The notes under the pieces were generated by a model that did not search any database, was not told the DNA's origin, and saw nothing but the letters and a program-made list of their open reading frames with translations. From the NCBI GenBank assembly GCA_023213395.1, contig CM041465.1, forward strand, positions 197,167,741 through 197,231,740: 64,000 nt of DNA, given 5' to 3'. Shown one piece after another: positions 1-10,680 of the stretch (its first letter is position 1; every line of letters starts with the position of its first letter). The position numbers and the translations under genes were made by a program. The stretch is from Cycas panzhihuaensis (Eukaryota; Cycadophyta).

Positions 1-98
1 AACTCAAATTTGTCCACAAGGGACAAATAAAGGTTGTTTCCTAGGAGCCTCCTCCCACAAAGCAATCACATTAATCTCATCAAGTAGTTCATAACCTG

Positions 99-1020
99 AT
101 GAAGGGAAACAAGGGCTCATCCACCCATGCTTCTACTTGCTTTATTCACATTCCTAGTTTGTCTTATTCAGAAGAGGGCCTTTTTACTTCTTCCTCCAAC
201 CTTAGTCGTTTTGCCCCTATTGGTGTGGGGAGTTATGTGTACCTCACTGTGTTGAGAAATGATGAATCTAATGGTGAGTATGAGGACCTCCCTCACCCCA
301 TATCCTTCTTGAACATGAGTAGGGGGTGTTTGCTTCATTTTCGGTCATGAACTGAAGCTTCTTCCATTGAGGAGCCTAGTCCCCTTGCTACCCTCGTTTC
401 TTGTATGACTTCCCTTCTCACTTGATCTTCTACCTCATCACCCTCCTCAAGTGATGAGACAAGAGAACCTCCTGTCATCCATCACAGGAGATTTCCCTCT
501 GACTCTTCTGAAGAGTCCCTCGATTATGTCGAGTGGTGGGTCAATCGCTATGGTCCCCTCACTCATCTTACTCTTATTGCTCATCTTCTCCAAGTATAAC
601 TATCCATGGAGTAGATTGCTTCGAGAATGATGAGGTGTTATTAGAGCACCTAGTGGGCTCCACATCCAACCTCCCTCTTGGTCGCCATAAACTTGGTTAC
701 CAGAAGATTTTAGCCCTTGGGTCATCCTTAGTTGGCCAAATCTGCCTAATTCCTTTTCACCCCTTCCTATTGACCAAGGTCCCCTTCATTTCAAGGAAGG
801 GAATGCCATGTGTATGGGGGAAACTAAGGGTCCTTACTCTTGGCAAGGTCATTAAGGTAGGAGCATAGTGTTCCCCTGAAGAAATGAAGGAATACACCCT
901 TCTTTTTTAAGAGTTCCATGACGTTTTCACATAGGATTACACTCACATGAAGGGAATAAACCCTTCCATTATCACCCATAACCTTACTACTATTCTGGGC
1001 GATCATCTTATACCCACTCT
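99..1020 (+). pseudogene. E1 pol: protease-RT linker remnant
   Basis: This stretch corresponds to the E2 region at about 10.7-11.7 kb. Shared landmarks are a PIGVGSY motif, a run of aspartate and glutamate, an HGVDYFE-like motif near 605 and a GxVIKV motif near 850. It links the protease to the reverse transcriptase and has no enzymatic motif of its own. Several stops and at least one frame change break it. Identification rests on alignment by eye with E2. Confidence 0.65.
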
Positions 1021-1040
1021 ATCCTAAAATTTCCACTGCC

Positions 1041-1830
1041 ATGAATATGGAAGTTAAGAAACTCTTAGATGTAGGGTTGATCACCTCCATTGATTACCCT
1101 AAGTGGGTCTCAAATATCATTCCTATTGCTAAAAAGAATGGAATGATTCAGATATGCATTGATTTCTACGATATCAATAATGCATGTCCCAAAGATAACT
1201 TCCTTTTACCTTTCATCGATCAAATCATCGATGGAACAACTAGATTCAAAGTCATTTCCTTGATGGATGGTTTCTCTGGGTATAACTATATCTAGATTTC
1301 TCTTGAAGACCATCACAAAATGGCCTTCACCACTCCTTAGGATGCCTTCACTTATAAGGCAATGCCCTTTGGACTAAAAAATACAGGTGCCACTTATTAA
1401 AGGGTGATGCAATTCATCTTCTATAACCTCATAAATAAAACCCTTGATGTCTTCAGGGATGACATGATGTGCCTTTCACATAAAAGGGCCCAACATCCCA
1501 ATGATTTATATGCCATCTTTACTAGGTGTCGCAAATACCATGTTAGCTTGAATCCTCTTAAATGCGTGTTTGTTATAATAACTGGAAAACTTCTGGGTTT
1601 TCTTGTTTCAAAATAAGGAATCTAGATTGACCCTAATAAAGTCAAGGCCATCCTTGACATGCCTCCTCCCAAGACTCAATGGTAAATCAAGTCATTCTTG
1701 GGTAGGTTGGGTTTCCTTATGCATTTTTTGGAAAATTTCACCATAAATGCTAAATCTCTCACTAACTTATTGAAGTAGAGTCCTCTATTCATTTGGTCTC
1801 CAAAGGCCTAGGAAGCTTTCCAAGAGCTCA
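1041..1830 (+). pseudogene. E1 reverse transcriptase remnant
   Basis: Ty3/gypsy reverse transcriptase would copy element RNA into cDNA. Visible in order are the LLDVGLITSIDYPKW entry motif (1060-1110), an ICIDFYDINNACPKDNF motif (1155-1203), LMDGFSGYN (1261-1286), MPFGLKN (1363-1380), an FRDDM catalytic-pair region near 1453-1467 and LGRLGF near 1700. The two adjacent aspartates of the active site are kept. In-frame stops interrupt it, for example after YNYI, before RVMQF and after FLVSK. Most lie where E2 has glutamine. It retains the tryptophan at 1105 that is a stop in E2. Confidence 0.88.
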
Positions 1831-2420
1831 AAAGAGCCTTGGTTTCCACCTTGATCTTGGTGTCTCCCCTCTTTGATTGACCTTTTATCCTTTACACCTC
1901 AGCTACTTATGAATCCTTGGGGGCTATGCCCGCTCAAGAGGATGATTTGGGAATTGAGAGGGATATCTATTTCATCAATCACACCTTAGTTATTACTAAT
2001 CTTAATTATTCCCCTATCAAGAAGGAATGCCTTACCTTGGTTCACGCAACTAAGAAATTTAGGCATTACTTGCTTAGTAACACTACTCAAGTAATCGTCC
2101 AATCTGATCCCTTAAGATATGTCCTAACCTGATCTAACTTGACTGGTAGGAATGGTAAGTGGATTGTCCTCCTTCAAGAATACGATCTCCAAATCATTAA
2201 TAGAAAGTTAAAGAAAGGGATGGTGGTCACCGAGTAGTTAGCTGATGCCCTCATTCCTAAGTCTTCAAATACTCCTGTTGATGATTCCTTGTTGGATGAG
2301 CCTATCCTTTCTATTTAAGGCTTGTCCTCCCATCCATTAGCTGATATTGAATGGTATGGGGATATCGTACGATACCTTACTAAACTGTAGTATCATCTTG
2401 ATACTAGTGATAAGGTGAGG
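1831..2420 (+). pseudogene. E1 RNase H (gypsy type) and connection remnant
   Basis: The first RNase H domain of pol removes the RNA template. The frame shows ILYTSATYESLGAM, then YSPIKKECLTLVHA, then VIVQSDPLRY, matching E2 at 9577-9867 almost residue for residue. The expected first aspartate (usually in a YTDAS-like motif) is replaced by serine in both copies. A connection region follows, with WYGDIVRYL and YLT motifs, leading to the integrase zinc finger. Several stops are present. Confidence 0.8.
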
Positions 2421-3596
2421 TCATGTGTCAAGGCCACTACTAGGAAGTACTTCCTCATGGAGGAGGTATTGTATAAAAGATCCTTCGATGGGGTCCTCCT
2501 TCGCTATGTCAACCTTGACGAGGTGAACTAGATACTTTGCGAATGCCACCATGGCATTTGTGGGGGCTACTTTGGGGGCCAATCCATGGCCTAGAGGATC
2601 CTTCACATGGGTTACTATTGGCTGTCTCTTTTTAAGGATGCCCATGCTTATACTTTACGATGCCATAGGTGTTAGGAGTATGCCAACATCATCCATTCAT
2701 CTTCTGAGGCCCTACACCCTATTATCTCTCCATGGCCATTTTCCCAATGGGGATTAGACCTCATTGGGGCCATAATCCCTCCTTTCTTATTGCAACACAA
2801 GTTTATCTTGACTGCGACATAATACTTTACTAAATGGGTTGAAACGGTCCCCTTGTCTTCCACTTCTGGTAGGACTATAGCTACCTTCATCTACCAATAC
2901 GTTATCTATCGATTTAGGGTCCCTGATATCCTAATCATAGATAATGGTACTCCATTTTATAATAAGGAAATAGATGAGCTTTATGGGAAGTTTAGGATAT
3001 CCCACAAGACTTTTTCTCCTTATTACCCTCAAGCTAATGGCAAAATCAAGTACTTTAACAAGATTCTTATTAACATCCTAAAGAAAACCATTTCCCAATC
3101 CTAAAGGGATTGGTACCTTTAACTTCCCTCTCCTTTATGGGCGTATCACACTTCCATTTGCATGGACATAGGGATGACCCCATTCTCCCTTGTGTATGGA
3201 ACCAAAGTGGTCCTCCCCTTAGAAGTTGAAATCCCCTCCTTATATGTTTCCCTTCGAGGTCTCATTGATGAGGAATCTTATCGCCAGGCCTGCCACCTCA
3301 ACCTCGAAGCTTTAGATGAGAGAAGTTTGATCACATATTAAGCAAATCTCACCTCCAAAGATAGGGTGTAAAGAATGTACAATAAACATCTTTAACTTCG
3401 CCCTTTACATCCTGGGGACCATGTCCTAAAACTAGAATATCTCCATGATTGCTTGTCAAAATTCAGACCTAAATGGGTTGGTCCTTTCATTATTCTCGAA
3501 AGCCTCGACAATGGTGCCTATAGGATCGTGACTCTAGAGGGTCTTAAGTTTGAGAAAGCTGTCAATGGTAGATTCTTAAAGAAAGTCTATATGTGA
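2421..3596 (+). pseudogene. E1 integrase remnant
   Basis: Integrase inserts the cDNA into the host chromosome. An H2C2 zinc-binding region is visible (ECHHGICGG..., then CHRC, 2540-2680), followed by the catalytic core with GLDLIGA (about 2752) and IIDNGTPF (about 2935). The third acidic residue expected after PQANG is replaced by lysine (GKIKYFN). The C-terminal part runs through a PGDHVLKLEYLHD motif to FLKKVYM and a TGA at 3594-3596. At least eight stops and the lost catalytic glutamate make it inactive. Confidence 0.88.
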
Positions 3597-3688
3597 CCTT
3601 CCCTACTCCCAAGTAGATTAGGCACACCCTTTTTTTCCCTCACTCTAAAATGAGCCAAAACTACCACTTTAAGCATGTCCCTATTTCC

Positions 3689-3693
3689 CTAGC
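3689..3693. repeat. Target-site duplication of E2, left copy (CTAGC)
   Basis: CTAGC directly precedes the first LTR of E2 and is repeated exactly at 17530-17534 after the second LTR. Five-base duplications are typical of Ty3/gypsy integration. The pair proves one insertion event into E1. Confidence 0.9.
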
Positions 3694-6273
3694 TGGACGC
3701 GCGTCTACGGGATAGCTACCTAACTAATAGGTGTGGTGAGACTGGGTGATGATATGATCGAAAGGGAGACCTATGAGGAAAGTAATTACCACGCAGAGCG
3801 GCCCGTGCGCCGAAGCACGAGTTTGGGACCTGTAATGGAATATGGCTACTAAAAAGTGATTCTCCACCGCTTCGAATAAAGGGTGAAGAGGCGTAGGATT
3901 AGCCTGGGGTTGACCTAGGGACAGGATCCTCCCACCCTTGGATGGCCGGAAGGGGAAGGAGAGGATCCAAGAAAATAGATCAAGGGTGTGCCTAAACAAA
4001 CTAACTGGGTACACAAGTAACACAGGAGGCAAGAAACTTGTGCGGCTAAGGAGAGGAGGAACGGTGAGAAGGGCAGTTCCTATAGCCTTTCCTACGGGCA
4101 ACAAAGATGTACGTAATAAAATAAATAAAGCATAACCAAAAACAAAGTCAAATTTCCTTTTTGTTTTCCAATGTGTTAATTACTAAGAAAAAGTTCAAAA
4201 GGAAAGCGTAGGGTGGAATAAGGCATGCACCTAGACCGACGGCGTGCGTGACGAAGGCCTTCTCGAGGGACACCAACCTACTCCATGCGGTGCGTCGAAT
4301 GCGAAGCGTCATGGCAGATTTGGAAGAGGGGATCCCTTACCTTCCCCAGAAAAATACCAAAATACAATGCTAAGGGAAGAAAGGAAGTAAATGCTAATAA
4401 CTGAAAAAGTATGAAAGTACGATGTACACAAGAACACTTATCGGCGATGGAGCCAACGGACAATATACTTTGCGCTCCCTAAGTACCTGCAAGCAACGAC
4501 AACCTCCCCCTTTCCGGAGGAAGGATACTAACATGCAATACGAGATTCTAACAATATATGTCTATATGAAACAAATATGAATCTAAACACACATATGTTA
4601 GTACCAACCCAACGATGAAAGTACGTAAAAGAGGGTAACTAAAGCAAAGGTAAATGACCAGTAAGCCTCGGAGTGGCCCACCTCCCGCAAATAACACCCT
4701 AACCTCCCCCCAAGAGCCACAAGGCAGCGAGGGCAAGGCCAAGAGAGATGGCTGGAAATGGCAACAAGGAGGCAAAGAGGAGCCAAAGAACACCTACGGC
4801 GAACCGGGATGCTATGAAGAGCAAACCAGGCTGCTGGGAAGAAAGTTGGATAAGGACTAGTGGCCGGGACTTATGTAAGTTGCCCAAACCTGAACCTAAG
4901 CCCTCAAACCAATGCTGCAACGTGTGACAGCGCTGATTCTAGCGGCTAGGAGAGGGCTAACAAACCCTTGTTTGTGTGCCAAGGGTAGCACGAGGTGAGA
5001 GGGAGGATTTGGGGGGCTTAAAGCCACTTGAGGAGCATGGAAGGTGGTGCGAAATCCACCCAGCTCCTTTCCAAAGCCTATGCCAACCCTCAATGCCGCT
5101 ACCTTAAGCAACAAACGCAGGTAAGAGGCACAATGATAGTGGTAAAATAGCCCACTAAAAGAAGAAAACCAAACTCACAAGGACAAGTAGGGAGCAAGCA
5201 AGATGGGGCATCAATATCACAAGAAAAACAATTCAAATCAAGAAATACCTGAGCAGGAGAGGCAAGGGGCTTGCCTCAACCAAGAGCTGGCGAAGAGGGG
5301 CTGCGAAATCAGCCCAGATCTGTGGTGTAGTAGGTTTGGGGTCCTGCTAAGGAAGTGGGAAGGAGAACACCTACACTTGAAACACCTGAGGGCTGCCTGG
5401 GGTAAGAATCAACTACAACCTCTCCAAGGGGCCCTCTCCAAGGTGCGTGAGGGGTTGGGAAGATGTCCTAGCCACACTGAAGGAGAGCTGGGCACTGTAG
5501 GAGAGGCGCAGGTCCTATGGTAGCAGCAGAGTAGCAAAGGAGAGCAGAGCATAGTGTTGTTTCCTTGAGGAGCAATTCGAAAGTGAGCAAAAAGTTTTTT
5601 AAAAATGAGTAGATCATGCCTTAAGTACCCAACCCAAACCCTAAAGCAAGTAATTAGGGCGTGACTGGGAGAGAATTAAGTCACAAGCCACGTGGCAGTT
5701 TTACAATAAATGTGAAATTGCCACAGCGAATTAAAAAAAATAAATTAGAACAGTCGTACCGCTGCAAACTCTGCAGTACCACGAATATTCCGGTGGTACC
5801 GTGAAAATTTCAGCGGTACGAACCCAGAGGCACAAACAGGCCCGGCCAGTTAGCCAAGGCTGGGGGCAGATGACAAAAAGGGCCAATGGGGGGCTGAGAC
5901 ACCCACCCAAGGGCAAATAAGCCAACAAACGGGTCCAAAAGAGCAAAAATAGGGCTCAAACAATGTGGCAAGTCAACCAAACGATGACGGGTCATCACAT
6001 GGGTGGAGGTGGCGCAAACCTAGTGGATCTTGGAGCGAGAAGGGCAGATGCGGGAAGTGGAGTGGCCACCAGGGTGCCACACTCGTTGGGAGTGTGCCCT
6101 TTCTATAGTCGTCATAGGCTAAAATAAGTGTAGACGAGGACAAAGTTGCCTACAAAGCCACACACATGCAGACATGCAAGCAAATACTCATCAAAAGAAA
6201 GCGATGATAATGCGAGAAACATACCTGCACTTACCTGAGTCGGTGATTCCGTATCCATTCCGGAAGTGAAACA
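3694..6273 (-). repeat. E2 LTR, lower copy (3' LTR)
   Basis: It aligns along its whole length with 14973-17529. On the minus strand it begins TGTTTCACTTCC and ends GCGCGTCCA. A TATA-like TACTTAAGG lies on the minus strand near 5615, about 660 bases into the LTR, and is conserved in the other copy and as TATAAAAA in E1. Apparent reading frames inside it (for example 5203-5523 and 3724-4104) reflect LTR sequence and are not supported as genes. Confidence 0.93.
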
Positions 6274-6283
6274 TCGCCCTTAT
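6274..6283 (-). other. E2 polypurine tract
   Basis: On the minus strand ATAAGGGCGA directly precedes the TGTTTC start of the 3' LTR. The matching place in E1 (21991-22000) reads AAGGGGGCAA before TGTTTC, which supports the boundary. It primes plus-strand DNA synthesis. Confidence 0.75.
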
Positions 6284-6681
6284 AGCAGAGCCTCACCGCT
6301 TGGAAGCCTGGTGTGATGGCAAATGCTGGCAACACAACTGTTAGTAGCATATGTGTATATAGATATATCAATTAAGATCATAACAGTAGGCAAGGGTGCC
6401 AATGAGTGTTGTGGTGGGACGCGTGGATACGAAAGTGGTGGTGGAGACAACATAGGGGCTGCCTATGAGCCACTTGGAAACTGACTGGAAAACTGAGACA
6501 GGTGAGGGGGCTGCCCCCACCACAAAAGATGCGGAAGAGCATGCATAACCAAGTAAAGAGTAAGCAACGGGTAGGCATCATAGTTTTACCTCATTAGTAG
6601 CCAGGTTTCGGAGGCACGAACGAATCGCGAAGTAAAGTGCGAGATGACCTAGGGCTTGGGCGACAGGGGGCCAGACAAGCC

Positions 6682-7095
6682 TTAGGGATGGCCAGCAAGG
6701 AGACGAAGGCGGCGCTCAAGGATGAGGCGAACAAGACTATCTACCTCAGCGTTGAGGGCCCGAGGGATATGCTGGATATCGACGGAAGAAAAGTGGGCTA
6801 GGAGAGATCTGGTAGCAGAAGCAAGAGTTCTTAAGTGAGGGCATCGCACCTGGTAAACCTGGGTGAGATGAGACACCACAACTTGAGAGTCACGAAGCAA
6901 AACGATGGGTCCGTGATGGAAACGGAGGGCATCAGTAAGGGCTTCAATAACATATGTATATTCAGCTTCGTTGTTAGTAGCCTCTGGGAGGAAGATCCCA
7001 GAGTGAAGCAGATCGTGTCCAGAAGGGCTGCAGAGGATCCATGCAAAGGGCGTAAGGTCCAGATTACCGCGGCCCGCCACAAGAAGATGTAGATG
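6682..7095 (-). pseudogene. E2 second RNase H-like domain, downstream of integrase
   Basis: The frame carries the RNase HI hallmarks GRGN, AWIL, SGIFLPEATNNEAEY, VIEAL, LRDSQVVV and HIPRALNAEVD. The acidic residues of NNEAEY, RDSQ and EVD are present. The first aspartate, expected in an FDGG-like motif, is not: the sequence there reads LLVAGRGN, while E1 still has FNDGGSCGN. Tat-lineage elements are known for an additional 'archaeal-type' RNase H. Here it lies about 1 kb beyond the integrase, between pol and the 3' LTR. It is probably damaged at its start. Confidence 0.8.
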
Positions 7096-8132
7096 GACAT
7101 AGGTGACACAAAATCCAGGCAGTCAATGGGTAATGAAAGCAACACTCGAAAGGCAAGCAGAAAGTGGCCGTGAAGGGTAGGAGGACCTAGCAATGAGGTT
7201 ACCCAGGGTGAGAGCAAGCACTCCGAGGAGAGCAGGATCGTATCTAGGCCCGATATGATCAGCTGGCAGCACAAATGGTATCAAGGTCGAGCCGGAGTAG
7301 GACGCATACCCACATGGCGACGACGACCCTGAGACGGCCGAGAGATGAGGAGAGCAAGGTGGGCGCCATGGAGGCCTGTGGAGGAGCCTCAGAGGCATGT
7401 GGTCCCTAGGAGAGGGATCACAGAGACCAGGAGATGGTACCCCAGGAGTGGGGCAACAACGGTAGAGAGATGTACATATGGTTTTGACAGGGGAAAGCAC
7501 GGGCCTCCAGGGGGTCATATATAGGACCATATGATTGTACCCCCCCTATAAGGACACCGGCTTTCTAGATGTATGATGTGACATGATTTTTGGATGTATA
7601 TATATATACATATGGGGTAATTGGAACCCCATTTGGATATGAGATGCTGTATATGATGTATCGTGTGTGGATGACATGTATGGTTATTTTGTATGGTCAT
7701 AAATGCTATGCTGTGGATCTTTTATGTTATGAATATTTTATTGTATGATGCACACGTTTCCTTCCATGTATGGCTATATATCTAACAGGAGTACACACAC
7801 ACGTCGTGAGTGGGACGACAAAGAGGTATGAGGTTAGAGGATAGAGTGGCATACACATCTACAGAAGAGCATAGCGGAATATGCGAAGGAAACGACAGAC
7901 AGGAAAGAGAAGCGGCGATGCTCCCAAGCATCCTCCTGATTGGGGAATGCCCAAGCAAGACAACAAAAGTTCCCGAGAGGGTACGGGAACGCGGGTTCCA
8001 CGGAAGGAACTAGAAAGAGGAGGAAGGATCCATCTTAAATTGCCATTCTACCCATGGTTGGGAAGAATGGGGACAACCTAAGATGGTAGTTTAGGCTCAT
8101 TCCGGAGTAGGGCAAAGAGATCGCCGAAAGAT
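7096..8132 (-). other. E2 spacer between integrase and second RNase H
   Basis: A kilobase without a recognisable domain. Its minus-strand part around 7123-7530 and 7560-7640 matches E1 at about 18040-18600: shared are GGGGTACAATCATATG-like and CCACATGCCTC stretches. It therefore belongs to the family rather than being a separate insertion. A 135-codon frame at 7123-7530 has no counterpart motif I recognise, and E1 does not keep it open. Confidence 0.6.
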
Positions 8133-9196
8133 CACGCATAAAACTTCTTAAGGAATTTCCCATTAACAGCTTTCTCAAATTCAAGCCCTTCTAGGGTGGC
8201 TATCCTGTAGGCACCATTATTAAGAGATTCGATAATGACGAAAGGACCAACCCATCAGGGTTTGAACTTGGTCAAACGATCATGGAGATACTCGAGCTTG
8301 AGGACATGGTCCCCAAGAAACAAAGGGCGGGAATGAAGATGCTTATCATAAGCCCTTTGTGAATGGGCTTTGGATGCCAGGTTAGCCTGATAAGTGGCTA
8401 AGCGTCTCTCATCCAAAGCTTCGAGGTCTAGCAGGTGAGCCTGACGGATCGACTCTTCATCAATGAAACCTCGAAGGGAGACTCGCAAGGACAGAATCTC
8501 CACCTCCAGAGGGAGTACCACCTCAGTACTGTAAACCAGGGAGAACGAGGTCATTCCCATGGCGGAACAGATAGAGGTGCGGTAAGCCCACAAGGTGGAG
8601 GGCAATTGAAGATGCTAATCCTTTTGGGATTGAGCAACAGTTTTCTTGAGAATGTTGACAAGAGTCTTATTAAAAGACTCCACTTGGCCATTCGCCTAGG
8701 GGTAGTAAGGGGAGGAAGTCTTGTGAGAAATTTTGAACTTCTCACAAAGCTCATCCATCTCCTTATTACAGAAAGGAGTTCCATTATCAGTGATTAGGAC
8801 GTCCAGAATTCCAAAATGGCAAATGATATGCTGGTAAATGAACGTGGCAATCATTTTACCAGGAGTGGTGATCAAGGGAATGGCCTCCGCCCATTTGGTA
8901 AAATACTCCATGGTAGTCAAGATAAACTTGTGCTGTGACGACGAAGGTGGGGAGATAGCCCCAATGAGGTCTAGTCCCCACTGAGCGAAAGGCCATGGCG
9001 AAACAATGGGATGCAGGGCCTCGGAAGGCACATGGGAAATGTTGGCGTGTTCTTGACACTGCCGACATTTCAGAGCAAAGGCGTGAGCGTCCTTAAAGAG
9101 GGACGGCCAAAAATAACCCATGCGGAGGATCCTCTGAGCCATAGACTGGCCCCCAAAGTGACCTCCACAAATGCCGTGGTGGCATTTGCGAAGCAC
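8133..9196 (-). pseudogene. E2 integrase
   Basis: Zinc-binding residues (CHHGICGGH then KCRQC) lead into a catalytic core with GLDLIGA, TDNGTPF and ANGQVESFNK, giving the Asp-Asp-Glu triad. A C-terminal region follows with LGDHVLKLEYLHDRLTKF and FEKAVNGKFLKKF, ending at TGA on plus coordinates 8133-8135. All three catalytic acids are kept, unlike E1. In-frame stops replace glutamine after SSPYYP, tryptophan before HLQLPS and one codon after TKFKP, so the protein is interrupted. The frame is continuous from 9568. Confidence 0.9.
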
Positions 9197-9570
9197 CTAG
9201 TCAGCTTCGTCAGTAGTGACGCAGTGGAGGAGGATCCCATCGAAGGACCTCTTATACAATACCTCATCCACGAGGAGGTATTGCCTAGCAGAAGTCTGGA
9301 TATGAGATCTAACTTTACTACTAGCATCGGGGCAGTATTGCTGGTATGTAAGATACCACACTATGTCACCATACCACTCATCGTCGACAAGTGGATGGGG
9401 AGAGGCTCCCTGAATCGTCAAGATAGACTCGTAGGGGAGAGAATCGTCAACGGGAGCACCAAAGGAGTTAGGGATAGGGGCATCCGCGAGTTGCTCGGCC
9501 ACTATCATTCCCTTCTTTGATTTTCGGTTAACGATATGGAGGTCGAATTCTTGGAGTAGAACTACCAACG
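9197..9570 (-). pseudogene. E2 pol connection region between RNase H and integrase
   Basis: The minus-strand frame shows LLQEFDLHIVNRKSKKGM, the usual end of a gypsy RNase H, followed by WYGDIVWYL and LLVDEVLYKRSFDG, the usual entry to integrase. It shares its frame with the integrase but is one frame off the RNase H above it, so a frameshift lies near 9570-9590. Confidence 0.8.
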
Positions 9571-9576
9571 ACCACC

Positions 9577-9912
9577 CTACTCACAAACCGAACAAGTCAG
9601 TAAGTATCGCAAGGGATCAGATTGAACGATCACCTTGGTGGTGTTGCCAAGCAAGTAGTGTCTAAACTTCTTGGTCACATGGACTGAGGAGAGGCACTCC
9701 TTCTCGGCAGGGGAATAGTTAAGCTCAGCAGCCACGAGAGTGCGACTGATGAAATATATAGCTCTCTCGGTTCCTGAGTCATCCTCTTGAGCAAGCATAG
9801 CGCCCAAGGATTCGTTAGTTGCCGAGGTGTATAGGATGAAGGGCCTATCGAATTGAGGAGGCACCAATGTAGGAGCGGAAGCTAGGGCTTCCTTAAGTCC
9901 TTCGAAGGCCTT
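9577..9912 (-). pseudogene. E2 RNase H (gypsy type)
   Basis: The domain reads PFILYTSATNESLGAML, RAIYFISRTL, YSPAEKECLSSVHVTKKFRH and VIVQSDPLRYLL, the pattern of the first RNase H in Ty3/gypsy pol. As in E1 the first catalytic position is serine (YTSATN), so this may be a family trait and might relate to the presence of a second RNase H. It follows RT in the same frame after a TAA near 9913. Confidence 0.82.
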
Positions 9913-10680
9913 TTAGGTCTTGTCAGACGAGGTAAAAGGAGCTCCCTTCTTCAATAGGTTCGTGAGGGGTTTAGCGCTCACAACGAAATCGGCTAAGAAG
10001 CGCCTAAGAAAACCAAGCCTCCCTAGAAACGACTTAATCTGTCGTTGAGTTCTAGGTGGTGGCATGTCAAGGATTGCCCTGACTTTGTCAGGATCAATCC
10101 GAATTCCTTGTTTAGATACAAGGAGACCAAGGAGTTTACCCGAGGTAACGGCAAACATACACTTGAGCGGATTTAGACTGACGTGATACTTGCGGCATCG
10201 TGAAAAGATGGCGCGCAAGTCGGAAGGGTGATGGGCCCTGACACGGGAGAGACCCATCATATCATCCATGAAGACCTCCAACGTGTTATCAATGAGGTCA
10301 TAGAAAATGAAATGCATGGCTCTTTGGTAAGTAGCACCTGCATTTTTAAGGCCAAAGGGCATCACCTTGTAGGCGAAGGTACCCCAAGAAGTAGTGAAGG
10401 CCGTCTTATGGCAGTCTTCGGGAGAAATCTGAATTTGGTTATAGCCAGAGAAGCCGTCCATTAAGGACATCACTTCAAATCTGACGGTGCAATCAATGAT
10501 TTGATCGAGGAAGGTTAACGGGAAGTTATCCTTGGGACAAGCATTATTAATGTCGCGAAAATCGACACATATACGGATTGCCCGGTTCTTTTTAGCAACG
10601 GGCACAATGTTAGAGACTCACTTAGGGTAGTCAATGGAAGTAATAAGCCCAGTATCCAGAAGCTTCTCAACCTTCATCTT
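9913..10680 (-). pseudogene. E2 reverse transcriptase
   Basis: Motifs in order: GLITSIDYPK, AKKNRAIRICVDFRDINNAC, LMDGFSGYNQIQ, MPFGLKNAGATYQRAM, VFMDDMMG (catalytic aspartates), CRKYHVSLNPLKC, and RQIKSFLGRLGFLRRF. Length and order match Ty3/gypsy RT. The only break in the core is TGA at plus 10618-10620, replacing the tryptophan that E1 keeps at 1105 (TGG to TGA). Repairing that one codon is not implied to restore activity because gag and protease are also broken. Confidence 0.92.

Larger units (their letters stand above)
1..3693 (+). mobile_element. E1: left part of a decayed Ty3/gypsy (Tat-like) element
   Basis: The plus strand reads in order the protease-RT linker, reverse transcriptase, RNase H and integrase, each recognisable beside the better preserved relative on the minus strand at 8.1-11.8 kb. 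The window opens inside pol, just after the protease, so gag and the 5' LTR are outside. The element stops abruptly at 3693, where E2 is inserted, and resumes at 17530. Conservation with E2 continues past the integrase stop into the untranslated spacer up to the insertion point. About twenty in-frame stops make it non-functional, and it is more AT-rich than E2. Confidence 0.9.

Noticed and set aside
3724-5523. Several 60-126-codon frames in the E2 LTR, repeated at 15102-16496 in the other LTR
   Set aside because: Their conservation between the two places follows from the LTR duplication, they overlap each other on both strands, and none has a domain motif.
7500-8081. Two overlapping frames of 66-67 codons (7810-8081, plus) as a possible small gene
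   Set aside because: They lie antisense in the spacer that E1 and E2 share and are not open in E1; no motif is visible.
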